64,000 nt of DNA from Paraburkholderia sp. (GTDB taxonomy: Bacteria > Pseudomonadota > Gammaproteobacteria > Burkholderiales > Burkholderiaceae), in assembly GCF_004298475.1 (NCBI RefSeq), contig NZ_SCRP01000032.1:62001-126000 (forward strand), given 5' to 3'. A program made the translations under genes and the position numbers. The notes beneath the pieces were generated by a model. That model saw nothing but the letters and a program-made list of their open reading frames with translations. It had not been told where the DNA came from and made no database searches. Positions 9,840 to 22,668 of this stretch are shown here, one piece after another; within the stretch, counting starts at the first letter, position 1; each line of letters starts with the position of its first letter.

Positions 9840-10727
9840 ATGAACGCAGTAGCACGGAAAAAAGGGCTGGGCCGCGGGCTGGAAGCACTGCTTGGCGGCA
9901 GTGCCGACATTACCGAAGCGGTGAAGATCGACAGCGCGCCGAATACGCTGCCGCTCACGAAGATGCAGGCGGGCAAGTACCAGCCGCGTACGCGCATGGA
10001 CGAGGGCGCGCTGCAGGAACTGGCCGCGAGCATCCGCGCACAGGGGCTCATGCAGCCGATCCTCGTTCGGCCGATCGACACGGATCGCTACGAGATCATC
10101 GCGGGCGAGCGGCGTTTCCGCGCGGCGCACCTCGCAGGACTGATCGAGGTGCCGGTTCTGGTGAAGGACGTGCCCGACCAGGCCGCCGCCGCCATGGCGC
10201 TGATCGAGAACATCCAGCGCGAGGATCTCAATCCGCTCGAAGAGGCGCAGGGCATTCAGCGCTTGCTCGACGAATTCCATTTCACGCACGAGCAGGCTGC
10301 GGAATCGGTGGGCCGCTCGCGCAGTGCGGTGTCGAATCTGCTGCGTCTTCTGAATCTCGCCGCTCCGGTGCAAACCATGTTGCTCGCCGGCGACCTCGAT
10401 ATGGGCCATGCGCGCGCGCTGCTGGCTGTCGATTCCGCCACGCAGATCCAGCTGGCCAATCAGGTGGTCAACAAGGGCATGTCGGTGCGCGAGACCGAGC
10501 GGCTGGTGTCGGCCACGACGAAGGCCGCGCCGACGGTAAAGGCGAAGGTAGTGCACGATGGCGGCCGCGACACGCGGCGTCTCGAAGAAGAACTTTCTGA
10601 TCTGCTGGCCGCGACGGTCAAGATCAAGTTGGGTCGTCGCGGGCGGGGGCAGTTGAGCGTCGATTTCGGCGACCTCGACGCACTCGACGGCATTCTTCTG
10701 CGCCTGCGCGGCGAAACGGCTGCCTGA
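9840..10727 (+). CDS. parB: Chromosome partitioning protein ParB
   Basis: A 295-residue CTP-dependent DNA clamp that loads at parS. The CTP-binding motif GERRFRAAHL is at residues 89-98, followed by ENIQREDLNPLEEAQ and a helix-turn-helix ESVGRSRSAVSNLLRLL that reads parS. The N-terminal KKGLGRGLEALLG is the segment that stimulates ParA in this family. It is cotranscribed with parA, with a TAAGGA ribosome-binding site before the ATG. Confidence 0.97.
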   Translation: MNAVARKKGLGRGLEALLGGSADITEAVKIDSAPNTLPLTKMQAGKYQPRTRMDEGALQELAASIRAQGLMQPILVRPIDTDRYEIIAGERRFRAAHLAGLIEVPVLVKDVPDQAAAAMALIENIQREDLNPLEEAQGIQRLLDEFHFTHEQAAESVGRSRSAVSNLLRLLNLAAPVQTMLLAGDLDMGHARALLAVDSATQIQLANQVVNKGMSVRETERLVSATTKAAPTVKAKVVHDGGRDTRRLEEELSDLLAATVKIKLGRRGRGQLSVDFGDLDALDGILLRLRGETAA

Positions 10728-10761
10728 CGCGGCAGTGCCGCACGCGCAGCCCAACTTCTCC

Positions 10762-11901
10762 ATGCAGCAGATTCAAGCAGCCACGCAGGCTCGCCTGCGC
10801 ACGTTCCTCGGATTCGTGGCTGGCGAGCCGGTGCTGGCCATCCTCGTCGCAGCACTCGTATTGCTTCAGATATTCGCGCCGCACGCATGGGCTTCGCTGC
10901 CCGCGCTCGTCGACTGGCAGACCGTAATGACGCTCGCGGGCCTGCTGATTCTGACGAAAGCGATCGAATACTCAGGACTGCTGACGTGGCTCGCGCATCG
11001 CCTCGTGCGTCACATTCATTCGGAGCGCTCGCTCGCGCTGTTGCTGATTGCGCTGGCCGCGGCGCTCTCGATGTTCGTGACGAACGATGTGGCACTCTTC
11101 GTCGTCGTACCGCTGCTGCTGTCGCTGCACAGGCTTACAGCGCTGCCGCTCAAGCGGCTCGTGATTGTGGTTGCGCTGGCCGTAAACGCAGGATCGGTGC
11201 TGACGCCGCTCGGCAATCCGCAGAACCTGTTTCTGTGGCAACTAAGCGGCGTTGCGTTTGGCCGCTTCGTCGCGGAGCTTGCGCCGCTTTGCGCACTGTT
11301 GATGACGATGCTGATCGTGCTGGCCATATGCCTTTTCAAGCCGCGCCCGCTCGATCTCTCGACCGATACGGATCCCCATCCGGTCGACCGCGCGCTCGCG
11401 CTGGTTGCCGCGCTGCTCTTCGTGGCGTTCGTATTGCTTGCGGACGCGCATCGTGCCGGAATCGCGCTCGCGGGCGTGGCCGCTGGTTTCTTGATCTGGC
11501 GCACGCGCATCGTACTGAAGATCGACTGGCTGCTGCTGCTGATTTTCGTGCTGATGTTTATCGTCTTGCGCAGCGCGGCCGCATTACCCTGGATTCACGG
11601 CCTGATGGGCGGATTGTCGCTACAGACGCCCTTGCGGTCCTATGTCGCAGGGGCGGTGCTTTCACAGGTCATCAGCAACGTCCCGGCAGCGATCGTGCTT
11701 GCGGGCTTCAGCCATGACTGGCGTGCGGTTGCGTTTGGCGTGAGCGTAGGCGGCTTTGGCGTGGCGATCGGCTCGCTCGCAAATCTGATTGCCGTGCGTC
11801 TTTCTAATGAGCGGGGTTTATGGCTGCCGTTCCATATCATATCGTTGCCGTTCTGGCTAATAGCCATTCTCCTCGGCGCGCTGCCTTTGCATTTTCTCTG
11901 A
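10762..11901 (+). CDS. Ion-transporter-superfamily permease (SLC13/ArsB-like)
   Basis: A 379-residue inner-membrane protein with about ten hydrophobic segments. The pattern SMFVTNDVALFVVVPLLLSL, then VLTPLGNPQNLF and later QVISNVPAAIVLAGFS, is the paired TND/SNVP signature of the ArsB/NhaD/SLC13 superfamily. The substrate could be an anion such as a dicarboxylate or arsenite, or sodium/proton exchange. I prefer ATG 10762; an in-frame GTG at 10735 would add nine residues. It follows parB by only a few dozen bases but has no obvious link to partitioning. Confidence 0.8.
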   Translation: MQQIQAATQARLRTFLGFVAGEPVLAILVAALVLLQIFAPHAWASLPALVDWQTVMTLAGLLILTKAIEYSGLLTWLAHRLVRHIHSERSLALLLIALAAALSMFVTNDVALFVVVPLLLSLHRLTALPLKRLVIVVALAVNAGSVLTPLGNPQNLFLWQLSGVAFGRFVAELAPLCALLMTMLIVLAICLFKPRPLDLSTDTDPHPVDRALALVAALLFVAFVLLADAHRAGIALAGVAAGFLIWRTRIVLKIDWLLLLIFVLMFIVLRSAAALPWIHGLMGGLSLQTPLRSYVAGAVLSQVISNVPAAIVLAGFSHDWRAVAFGVSVGGFGVAIGSLANLIAVRLSNERGLWLPFHIISLPFWLIAILLGALPLHFL

Positions 11902-12066
11902 TATCGCCCGCCAGAATCGGCCTGACAGGCAAAATATCCATTCCATTTTTATGTCCGCACAAGGGTACTTTCCACTCCTTACAGATGCGCCCGCAGCCTT
12001 GTTCGAGAGCCTGTTTTTCGTATCGTGAAGCCCCATTTCACGGGCGTTTCCGAACATCGTAAAGTC

Positions 12067-12095
12067 TTGAATTGCCTGCAACTATCGCTTACAAT
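12067..12095 (+). promoter_or_regulatory. Sigma-70 promoter of the atp operon
   Basis: TTGAAT (12067-12072) and TACAAT (12090-12095) are separated by exactly 17 bases, about 100 bases upstream of atpI. This is the best-formed promoter in the window and is correctly placed for the whole ATP synthase operon. Confidence 0.7.
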
Positions 12096-12197
12096 CGCCC
12101 GGATTTATTTGGTTGGCGACCTGTAAGTGCGTTGTATCAGCGCGTGCATAGGGGTGAATGTCGCGAATATCCAGGATAACTGCGCGGAATAACTGCG

Positions 12198-12773
12198 ATG
12201 GTGGATCAGAGACCAGACAAAGCGCCCAAGGCGCATGAAGGGTCCGATGAACCGCAACGCGGGGTCGGACCTTCCGGCAGCGAACAGGATACGTCCCGGC
12301 TCACCGCCATGCACGAAGATCACAACGCGTTGTGGGACGCCGATCAGCAGCAAGATAACAACGACATCGTTCCGCTTACCCGGGTCGAAGCCGAGAAGCT
12401 CTTTGGCCCGCAGGTTAGCCGGCCATCGCGCGTCACGCCGTTTCGTGTCGTGGCAGCGCAAATGGTTTTGTCCCTGGTCGCAACGCTGGCGTGGTGGCTG
12501 TTCTACAAGCCGCCGGGCGCAGCTGCGTTGTCATCGTTCCTGGGAGGGGCGATCTGCTGGTTGCCGGGCGCGCTGTTCGCTGCGCGCCTGAAGCATCTCG
12601 GCGGCGTCGGCACCGTGATGAACTGGATGCTCGGTGAAGCATTCAAGATGGGGGCGACGATTGCGATGTTCGTTGCTATCGCGGCCTGGTATCACGAAGT
12701 GCGGTGGATTCCGTTGCTCGTGACTTACCTGATCGCACTCAAGACTTACTGGATCGCGCTTGCATGGCGCTGA
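12198..12773 (+). CDS. atpI: ATP synthase protein I (AtpI)
   Basis: First gene of the ATP synthase operon. AtpI assists c-ring assembly and is not part of the final enzyme. About the first 75 residues are hydrophilic and highly charged. They are followed by roughly four membrane segments beginning around FRVVAAQMVLSLVATLAWWLF and ending with LIALKTYWIALAWR, typical of beta-proteobacterial AtpI. The 191 residues are longer than in Escherichia coli because of the N-terminal extension. Confidence 0.85.
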   Translation: MVDQRPDKAPKAHEGSDEPQRGVGPSGSEQDTSRLTAMHEDHNALWDADQQQDNNDIVPLTRVEAEKLFGPQVSRPSRVTPFRVVAAQMVLSLVATLAWWLFYKPPGAAALSSFLGGAICWLPGALFAARLKHLGGVGTVMNWMLGEAFKMGATIAMFVAIAAWYHEVRWIPLLVTYLIALKTYWIALAWR

Positions 12774-12976
12774 CCTGTCGCTGACTGTCGTTGCAACTGC
12801 GGTTCCAACGGCGGTTACAACTGCGGCGCTTCTTTGGAGGCGCCGGTTGAACGAAGCGGCAAGTGAACGGCTGACGTGCGGGCTGGATGTGATCCGCGGC
12901 GGCGCATTCCCGCGAAGAGGCACGGCGGCGGGAATGGCCGGAAACGATTTTCGACAATTTGGGTGTCTTTAACGAT

Positions 12977-13828
12977 ATGGCAGCTAGCGAAGGAACGCGC
13001 GCTCTGGATCCGTCCGAGTACATTGCGCACCACTTGCAGAACTTTTCCACCTCGCATCAGACGTCGATCGTCGATTTTCACATCCTGAATATCGACACGC
13101 TGTTTTGGTCGATTCTCTGCGGTCTCGCCACCATCTTCCTGCTGCGCCTCGCCGCACGCAAGGCAACGTCGGGCGTTCCGGGCCGCTTCCAGTGCGCCAT
13201 CGAGATGCTGGTCGAAATGGTCGAAGACCAGTCGAAGGCCATCGTCCACGGCAACCGTACCTTCATTGCACCGCTCGCGCTGACCGTGTTCATCTGGGTC
13301 GCGCTGATGAACTCGCTCGACTTCATCCCCGTCGACCTCCCGACCCGCGTGATCGGCTGGCTCGGCCTCTCGGAAGTGCTCCCGCACCAGCGCATCGTCC
13401 CGACCGCCGATCTTAACGGCACGTTCGGCATCTCGCTCGGCGTGTTCGCACTGATGATCTATTACAACTTCAAGATCAAGGGCGCAGGCGGCTTCGTGCA
13501 CGAGCTGCTCTCCGCTCCGTTCGGCGCGCATCCGCTGCTGTGGATCCCGAACCTTGCACTCAACATCATCGAGTTCGTCGCAAAGACGGTTTCGCTCGCC
13601 CTGCGGTTGTTCGGCAACATGTATGCAGGCGAACTGCTGTTCCTGCTGATCGCCCTGCTGGGCAGTCTGTGGAGCTTCGGCGCGGACACGACGGTGCTTG
13701 GCTTCATCGGCCATGTGATTGCCGGCAGCGTGTGGGCGGTCTTCCACATCCTGATCGTTCTGCTGCAGGCGTTCATTTTCATGATGCTGACGCTGGTGTA
13801 CATCGGCCAGGCACACGACACCCACTAA
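12977..13828 (+). CDS. atpB: ATP synthase subunit a
   Basis: Membrane stator subunit that forms the proton half-channels of F0. The conserved helix [17 protein letters not shown] carries the essential arginine, and the C-terminal helix includes [16 protein letters not shown]. It has 283 residues from ATG 12977. I preferred this ATG to an in-frame TTG 18 bases upstream. Confidence 0.96.
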   Translation: MAASEGTRALDPSEYIAHHLQNFSTSHQTSIVDFHILNIDTLFWSILCGLATIFLLRLAARKATSGVPGRFQCAIEMLVEMVEDQSKAIVHGNRTFIAPLALTVFIWVALMNSLDFIPVDLPTRVIGWLGLSEVLPHQRIVPTADLNGTFGISLGVFALMIYYNFKIKGAGGFVHELLSAPFGAHPLLWIPNLALNIIEFVAKTVSLALRLFGNMYAGELLFLLIALLGSLWSFGADTTVLGFIGHVIAGSVWAVFHILIVLLQAFIFMMLTLVYIGQAHDTH

Positions 13829-14167
<339 letters not shown>

Positions 14168-14230
14168 GTTCCCTGGAAGGTTGCGCCTGACCTATAACCA
14201 TAGAGCGGGCGCATAGCGGAACGGGTGACG

Positions 14231-14265
14231 AGGCGCTGATCGAGTTTCACAACCGATGAGCGCCT
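14231..14265 (+). other. Intercistronic hairpin between atpE and atpF
   Basis: AGGCGCT (14231-14237) pairs with AGCGCCT (14259-14265). An inner ATCG/CGAT extension follows after one mismatch. It sits in the unusually long 141-base gap between atpE and atpF and has no T-run, so it is probably an mRNA stability or processing element rather than a terminator. Confidence 0.4.
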
Positions 14266-14308
14266 TGCCGTTTCAATTCCCCGGAATAGCAACGATTAAG
14301 GAAACACC

Positions 14309-14779
14309 GTGAATCTCAACGCAACCCTGTTTGCGCAAATGGTCGTGTTCCTGATCCTCGCGTGGTTCACGATGAAGTTCGTGTGGCCGCCGTTGATCAA
14401 CGCCCTCGACGAGCGCTCGAAGAAGATCGCCGACGGCCTCGCAGCCGCCGAAAAGGGCAAGACGGAACTCGAAGCTGCGCACAAGCGCGTCGGTGAAGAA
14501 CTGGCGCAGGCCCGCAATGAGGGTCAGCACCGCATCGCCGACGCTGAAAAGCGCGCGCAGACCGTCGCCGAAGAAATCAAGGCTCAGGCCCACGCGGAAG
14601 CGGCGCGCATCGTCGCCCAGGCGAAAGCCGACGCTGACCAGCAGGTCGTCAAGGCGCGTGAAGCACTGCGCGCACAAGTCGCCGCACTTGCTGTCCAGGG
14701 CGCCGAGCAGATCCTGAAGCGCGAAGTCGACCAGTCGGCCCACGCCGAACTGCTGAATCAACTGAAAGCCGAGCTCTGA
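14309..14779 (+). CDS. atpF: ATP synthase subunit b
   Basis: A 156-residue peripheral stalk subunit. A single N-terminal membrane helix ([19 protein letters not shown]) is followed by a long charged heptad-like coiled coil rich in Glu, Lys, Ala and Arg. Length and architecture match the proteobacterial b subunit. The next gene begins two bases after its stop. Confidence 0.96.
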   Translation: MNLNATLFAQMVVFLILAWFTMKFVWPPLINALDERSKKIADGLAAAEKGKTELEAAHKRVGEELAQARNEGQHRIADAEKRAQTVAEEIKAQAHAEAARIVAQAKADADQQVVKAREALRAQVAALAVQGAEQILKREVDQSAHAELLNQLKAEL

Positions 14780-14781
14780 TC

Positions 14782-15321
14782 ATGGCCGAACTTGCAACCA
14801 TCGCCCGCCCGTACGCAGAAGCGCTGTTTGGCGTGGCCGAAGCTGGTGACGTCGCCGCCTGGTCCACGCTCGTCGCGGAGCTGGCGCAGGTTGCGGCCTT
14901 GCCCGACGTGCTATCGGTCGCCTCCAGCCCGAAAGTGAGCCACGCACAGGTCGTCGACCTGCTGCTGTCGGCGGTGCAGTCGCCGCTGAAGAGCAGCGCC
15001 GAGGCCAAAAACCTCGTGCAGATGCTGGTCGCGAACCGTCGCCTCGAACTGCTGCCGGAAGTCGCCGAGCAATTCGAAGCGCTCAAGAACGCAAAAGAAG
15101 GCGCAGCCGATGCGCTGATCGTCAGCGCGTTCCCGCTCGAAGGCGCCCAGTTGAACGACCTCGTCGCCAGCCTCGAACACAAGTTCAAACGCAAGCTGAA
15201 GCCCACTGTCGAAATCGACAATTCGTTGATCGGCGGCGTGCGCGTCACGGTCGGCGACGAAGTGCTCGATACCTCGGTCCGCGCGCGGCTCGCCAGCATG
15301 CAGGTGGCTTTGACCGCTTGA
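14782..15321 (+). CDS. atpH: ATP synthase subunit delta
   Basis: A 179-residue stalk protein joining subunit b to the alpha/beta hexamer. N-terminal [15 protein letters not shown] and the C-terminal [21 protein letters not shown] are the conserved OSCP/delta ends. It lies between atpF and atpA as in all canonical operons. Confidence 0.96.
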   Translation: MAELATIARPYAEALFGVAEAGDVAAWSTLVAELAQVAALPDVLSVASSPKVSHAQVVDLLLSAVQSPLKSSAEAKNLVQMLVANRRLELLPEVAEQFEALKNAKEGAADALIVSAFPLEGAQLNDLVASLEHKFKRKLKPTVEIDNSLIGGVRVTVGDEVLDTSVRARLASMQVALTA

Positions 15322-15375
15322 GCGCCTTGGGCGCTGCGGCTGGCACGCAACAGAATTGAACATCAGGAGCGAATA

Positions 15376-16917
<1,542 letters not shown>

Positions 16918-17014
16918 TCCGTCCGGGAATCATCCAACGATAAACGGACATTGAAGCGAAGCGGGTTGCACGGGTTGTCGTGACATCCGCGTCGCTTCGA
17001 TTCAGGAGCAAGCA

Positions 17015-17896
17015 ATGGCTGGAATGAAGGAAATTCGCGGCAAGATCAAGAGCGTGCAAAACACGCGCAAGATCACCAAGGCGATGGAAATGGTCGCGGC
17101 ATCGAAGATGCGCCGCGCCCAAGAGCGCATGCGCTCGGCCCGCCCGTATGCCGACAAGGTCCGCGACATCGCTGCGCACATGAGCCGTGCGAACCCCGAG
17201 TATCGTCATCCGTTCATGACGGAAAACGCCGATGCGAAGGTGGCCGGCCTGATTCTCGTCACGACCGACAAGGGTCTGTGCGGCGGCATGAACACCAACG
17301 TGCTGCGCGCGACGCTGCAGAAGTTCAAGGATCTCGAAGCCGCCGGCAAGTCGGTCGAAGCGACCGCAATCGGCAGCAAGGGTCTCGGCTTCCTGAACCG
17401 TCTGCGTGCGAAGGTTGTCTCGAACGTCGCGCAACTCGGCGACACGCCGCATCTCGAAAAGCTGATCGGCGCGGTGAAGGTGCAGCTCGACCAGTACGCG
17501 GAAGGCAAAATCTCCGCCGTGTACCTCGCGTACACGCGCTTCATCAATACGATGAAGCAGGAGCCGGTGATCGAGCAGCTGCTGCCGCTGTCGAACGAGC
17601 GCCTCGAGGGCAATGACGACGGCACGACGCCGAAGTCCGCGTGGGATTACATCTACGAGCCGGATGCGCAGACCGTCGTGGACGAACTGCTGGTCCGCTA
17701 TGTCGAAGCGCTGGTCTATCAGGCCGTCGCCGAGAACATGGCTTCGGAGCAGTCGGCACGGATGGTCGCGATGAAGGCGGCGTCGGACAACGCGAAGACG
17801 GTCATCAACGAACTGCAGCTCTCGTACAACAAGAGCCGCCAGGCCGCGATTACGAAGGAACTCTCGGAAATCGTCGGCGGTGCAGCAGCGGTCTGA
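17015..17896 (+). CDS. atpG: ATP synthase subunit gamma
   Basis: A 293-residue central rotor shaft of F1. The N-terminal helix [20 protein letters not shown] and C-terminal helix [20 protein letters not shown] form the conserved antiparallel coiled coil; [12 protein letters not shown] is the other family motif. The preceding 97-base gap holds a CAGGAG ribosome-binding site. Confidence 0.97.
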   Translation: MAGMKEIRGKIKSVQNTRKITKAMEMVAASKMRRAQERMRSARPYADKVRDIAAHMSRANPEYRHPFMTENADAKVAGLILVTTDKGLCGGMNTNVLRATLQKFKDLEAAGKSVEATAIGSKGLGFLNRLRAKVVSNVAQLGDTPHLEKLIGAVKVQLDQYAEGKISAVYLAYTRFINTMKQEPVIEQLLPLSNERLEGNDDGTTPKSAWDYIYEPDAQTVVDELLVRYVEALVYQAVAENMASEQSARMVAMKAASDNAKTVINELQLSYNKSRQAAITKELSEIVGGAAAV

Positions 17897-17958
17897 CCGG
17901 GCGCAGGGTGCAAGCGCCGAACGCGAAACCGCGCCGCCGTGCATCGGTGGGCGAGTGA

Positions 17959-19380
<1,422 letters not shown>

Positions 19381-19459
19381 AGGTTGAGTTGCCGGCAAAG
19401 AGGCACGGCGCTTCGTTCCAGAAGCGCCGTGCCGCCGCAACGACACAGGAGTCGACAAT

Positions 19460-19885
19460 ATGGCAGCAACCATCAAGGTAGACGTCGTCAGCGCCGAAGA
19501 GAGCATCTTCGCGGGCCAGGCGAAGTTCGTCGCGCTTCCGGGCGAGGCGGGCGAGCTGGGCATCCTGCCGGGTCACACGCCGCTCATCACGCGGATTCGT
19601 CCGGGTGCCGTGCGCATCGTCGGCGAAGACGGCGACGAAGAGTTCGTGTTCGTGGCTGGCGGTATTCTCGAAGTACAGCCGGGCGCCGTGACGGTGCTCG
19701 CCGACACCGCGATTCGCGGCAAGGACCTCGACGAAGCGAAGGCCGCCGAAGCGCGCAAGCGCGCCGAAGAGGCGCTGCAGAACGCTGGTTCGAACATCGA
19801 GTACGCAACGGCGCAGGCGGAACTTGCCTACGCGGTCGCGCAACTCGCGGCGATCCAGCGCCTGCGCAAGATGAACCAGCATTGA
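19460..19885 (+). CDS. atpC: ATP synthase subunit epsilon
   Basis: A 141-residue F1 subunit that couples and inhibits rotation. An N-terminal beta-sandwich with [19 protein letters not shown] is followed by a two-helix C-terminal domain. It is the last gene of the operon; a strong terminator begins 45 bases after its stop. Confidence 0.97.
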   Translation: MAATIKVDVVSAEESIFAGQAKFVALPGEAGELGILPGHTPLITRIRPGAVRIVGEDGDEEFVFVAGGILEVQPGAVTVLADTAIRGKDLDEAKAAEARKRAEEALQNAGSNIEYATAQAELAYAVAQLAAIQRLRKMNQH

Positions 19886-19930
19886 TCTGGCGCGTAGGCG
19901 GCGCTCGCGCGCCGCGGTACGCGAAGGGAA

Positions 19931-19959
19931 ATGGGCTCCTCAGGGAGCCCATTTTTTTT
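19931..19959 (+). terminator. Terminator of the atp operon
   Basis: A 9-bp stem ATGGGCTCC/GGAGCCCAT with a TCAG loop is followed by eight T residues, a textbook intrinsic terminator just after atpC. Confidence 0.92.
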
Positions 19960-20161
19960 GGTTCATCGCAGGAAACACTTGACGTTAACGGAAGGGTGAT
20001 GCGAAATCAGAACTTTGTGTCTTGAGCGGGCGCGGATGCAGCGCGCAACCGCAGCCCATGCACCGCGGGTAAAACTTGATGCTGCCGCGCTTTTCGACGG
20101 TGGCAGAATGATTTCCAACTCTGTTCAATCGGGTGACAGACGCCCGAGGGAGGCAGTCACC

Positions 20162-21922
20162 ATGGCAGTCGACGCAGCAGGCGCGCGCGAAGCGCTCATC
20201 GTGCCGAAGGACGGGCTTTCTTACGTGCGCGGCGCGGCCGACGCACCACTGAGCGAAGCGACCATCGGCGCATTCCTGCGGGAAACCGCGCAACGGTTTC
20301 CGGAGCGCGCGGCGGTGGCGTTCCGCGAACAGGGGATCGAGTGGAACTGGCGCGAGTTTGCCGAAGAAGTCGACGTGGTTGCCGCTGGTTTTCTCGCGCT
20401 CGGGATTGGCAAGGGCGACCGTGTCGGCATCTGGTCGCCGAACCGCGTGGAGTGGCTGCTCACGCAGTTCGCGACGGCGCGCATCGGCGCCGTGCTGGTC
20501 AACATCAATCCTGCCTACCGTCTCGCCGAACTCGAATACGCGCTGAACAAGGTCGGCTGCAAGGCGATTGTCGCTGCCGAGCGCTTCAAGACCTCGCAAT
20601 ACCTCGACATGCTGCAGACGCTCGCGCCCGAGCTGGCGAGCGCCACGCCAGGCGATCTGCATGCCGCGCGCCTGCCGGATCTGCGCGCCGTGATCCGCAT
20701 GGGCGACACGGAAACGCCCGGAATGCTGAATTTCAGCGAACTGGTCGAGTCGGGCCGCGCGCGGCTCGCGCGTAGCGACAATACGGGCAAGACGGGCAAG
20801 GCGGAACTGGATGCGATCGACGCGACGCTTCAGGCAGGCGACCCGATCAACATCCAGTTCACGAGCGGCACGACCGGCAATCCGAAGGGCGCGACGCTCA
20901 CGCACCGCAACGTCGTCAATAACGGGCGCTTCATCGCGATGGCGATGCGGTTGACCGAAGCGGATTCGCTTTGCATCCCTGTGCCGCTGTATCACTGTTT
21001 CGGCATGGTGCTCGCGGTGCTCGCATGCGTGTCAGTGGGCGCGGCCATGGTGTTTCCGGGCGAGGCGTTCGACCCGCGCGCAACGCTCGAAGCGGTCGCG
21101 GAGGAGGGTTGCACCGCGCTGCACGGCGTGCCGACGATGTTCATCGCCGAACTCGATCATCCCGACTTCGCGCGCTTCGATCTCTCGCGCCTGCGCACCG
21201 GCATCATGGCGGGCTCGCCGTGTCCGATCGAGACGATGAAGCGCGTGGTCTCGACGATGCATCTCGCGGAAATCACCATCGCTTACGGCATGACGGAAAC
21301 GAGCCCCGTATCGTTCCAGAGTTCGACCACCGATCCGCTCGACAAGCGCACGACCACGGTCGGGCGAATTCAGCCGCATCTGGAGGTGAAGATCGTCGAT
21401 GAACGCGGCAACGTCGTGCCGGTCGGCGCAACCGGCGAATTGTGCACGAAGGGCTACTCGGTGATGCTCGGCTACTGGGACGACGAGGCAAAAACGGCGG
21501 AAACGGTCGTGGACGGCTGGATGCACACCGGCGATCTCGCGACGATCGACGCCGATGGCTACTGCAATATCGTCGGCCGCCTCAAGGACATGCTGATTCG
21601 CGGCGGCGAAAACATCTACCCGCGCGAGATCGAGGAATTCCTGTTCCGGCATCCGAAGGTGCAGAGCGTGCAGGTGTTCGGCGTACCCGATCCGAAATAC
21701 GGCGAAGAGGTGTGCGCGTGGATCGTGCTGCGCCCGGGCGAGCAGTCGAGCGCGGAAGAGATTCAGGCGTTCTGCCAGGGGCAGATTGCGCACTACAAGA
21801 TCCCGAAATACATCCGCTTTGTCGACGAACTGCCGATGACCGTCACGGGCAAGGTGCAAAAATTCGTGATGCGCGCGCGCATGATCGACGAACTGAAGAT
21901 CGAAGCGCAAAAGACAGCATGA
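20162..21922 (+). CDS. Fatty-acyl-CoA ligase (AMP-binding family)
   Basis: Adenylate-forming enzyme that activates a carboxylic acid to its CoA thioester. The phosphate-binding motif [13 protein letters not shown] starts near residue 233, with YGMTETSP, the GYWDD and [18 protein letters not shown] motifs, and the catalytic lysine region TVTGKVQK near the C-terminus. The full-length 586 residues fit medium/long-chain FadD-like ligases. I chose ATG 20162, which has GGGAGG upstream; the frame is open to 20015 but that stretch lacks family similarity. Substrate chain length is not predictable. Confidence 0.88.
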   Translation: MAVDAAGAREALIVPKDGLSYVRGAADAPLSEATIGAFLRETAQRFPERAAVAFREQGIEWNWREFAEEVDVVAAGFLALGIGKGDRVGIWSPNRVEWLLTQFATARIGAVLVNINPAYRLAELEYALNKVGCKAIVAAERFKTSQYLDMLQTLAPELASATPGDLHAARLPDLRAVIRMGDTETPGMLNFSELVESGRARLARSDNTGKTGKAELDAIDATLQAGDPINIQFTSGTTGNPKGATLTHRNVVNNGRFIAMAMRLTEADSLCIPVPLYHCFGMVLAVLACVSVGAAMVFPGEAFDPRATLEAVAEEGCTALHGVPTMFIAELDHPDFARFDLSRLRTGIMAGSPCPIETMKRVVSTMHLAEITIAYGMTETSPVSFQSSTTDPLDKRTTTVGRIQPHLEVKIVDERGNVVPVGATGELCTKGYSVMLGYWDDEAKTAETVVDGWMHTGDLATIDADGYCNIVGRLKDMLIRGGENIYPREIEEFLFRHPKVQSVQVFGVPDPKYGEEVCAWIVLRPGEQSSAEEIQAFCQGQIAHYKIPKYIRFVDELPMTVTGKVQKFVMRARMIDELKIEAQKTA

Positions 21923-22080
21923 TTACGGCAGCCCGCGTGCGACGCGCGAACGCTTCGCGGGCTGTTTGAAAGTCTGTTCTGGAAAAAGCAGGATTGCGAA
22001 ATTGCAAAGCAGATGGGACTGAATGGGACCGGAAATCCTGAAACATTCCGGAATATCGCCAAACCCGAAACGTACAGGCG

Positions 22081-22106
22081 AAAAAAAAGCGGGCCTGGAG
22101 CCCGCT
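22081..22106 (-). terminator. Intrinsic terminator, minus strand
   Basis: The stem AGCGGGC/GCCCGCT (22088-22094 with 22100-22106) is followed on the minus strand by eight T residues (A-run 22081-22088 on the plus strand). It can stop transcripts coming leftward from the PheC-like gene or from an RNA in the gap. Confidence 0.8.
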
Positions 22107-22349
22107 AAAAACCACACGCTACGGGGTTAGCGCGAGGAGACCAAACGAGGAGCCGACGGTAGATCGTGCCGAACACGCCGGTCACGGCTCCAACAAGGAT
22201 GCCCCCTTTCAAAGGGCTTCGGCATGATGCCGACCGGCTGGTGGTTCATGTCCGCTCATACCGACACCGGACCACATCCGTGTTGAAACCGTTGAGGGCA
22301 TTGTGGTCGAATTAATGACCGTTCGCGGTAACAAAGTGTTTCAGGTTGT

Positions 22350-22383
22350 AACGCCCGCCAAATAAGGCTTTGCGGGCGTTTTT
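22350..22383 (+). terminator. Intrinsic terminator, plus strand
   Basis: The 9-bp stem AACGCCCGC/GCGGGCGTT (22350-22358 with 22372-22380) is followed by a T-run. A 16-codon frame beginning at ATG about 22317 ends immediately inside the stem, so it may terminate a plus-strand small RNA. Confidence 0.75.
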
Positions 22384-22668
22384 GCTATCGCGAAGCCATC
22401 GGAAAAGTCATTTTTACCGATGTCTTTATCGATGTAATTATCGGTGCATTTATTGCCGGGATATTAGTCCGAAGAGCGATTGAGCCGGATAATGCCAGGC
22501 GCATGCGTGAACGCCCACAGTGCCGATATTGCAGGCTATTCGCCGATGTAAAGAATACATGCCGTCTGCGTTCTATTCGGCCATGCGCAGTTTCAACCGG
22601 TTTTATTCCTTGCCTGCATGAGTGCGCGCGGCGCCTGTCATGAACGCCGCGCGATTATGGGCGATGGC

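Larger units (their letters stand above)
21923..22668. other. Structured intergenic region between convergent genes
   Basis: This 746-base gap between convergent genes contains no full-size gene. The part from 22088 to 22383 is packed with hairpins and ends in oppositely oriented terminators at each side, so it may encode a small RNA or micro-peptide. I recognise no Rfam family in it. The rest (22384-22668) is A/T-richer and shows nothing I can name. Confidence 0.5.

Noticed and set aside
19979..20007. Promoter for the acyl-CoA ligase based on TTGACG at 19979
   Set aside because: No acceptable -10 hexamer at 16-18 bases spacing.
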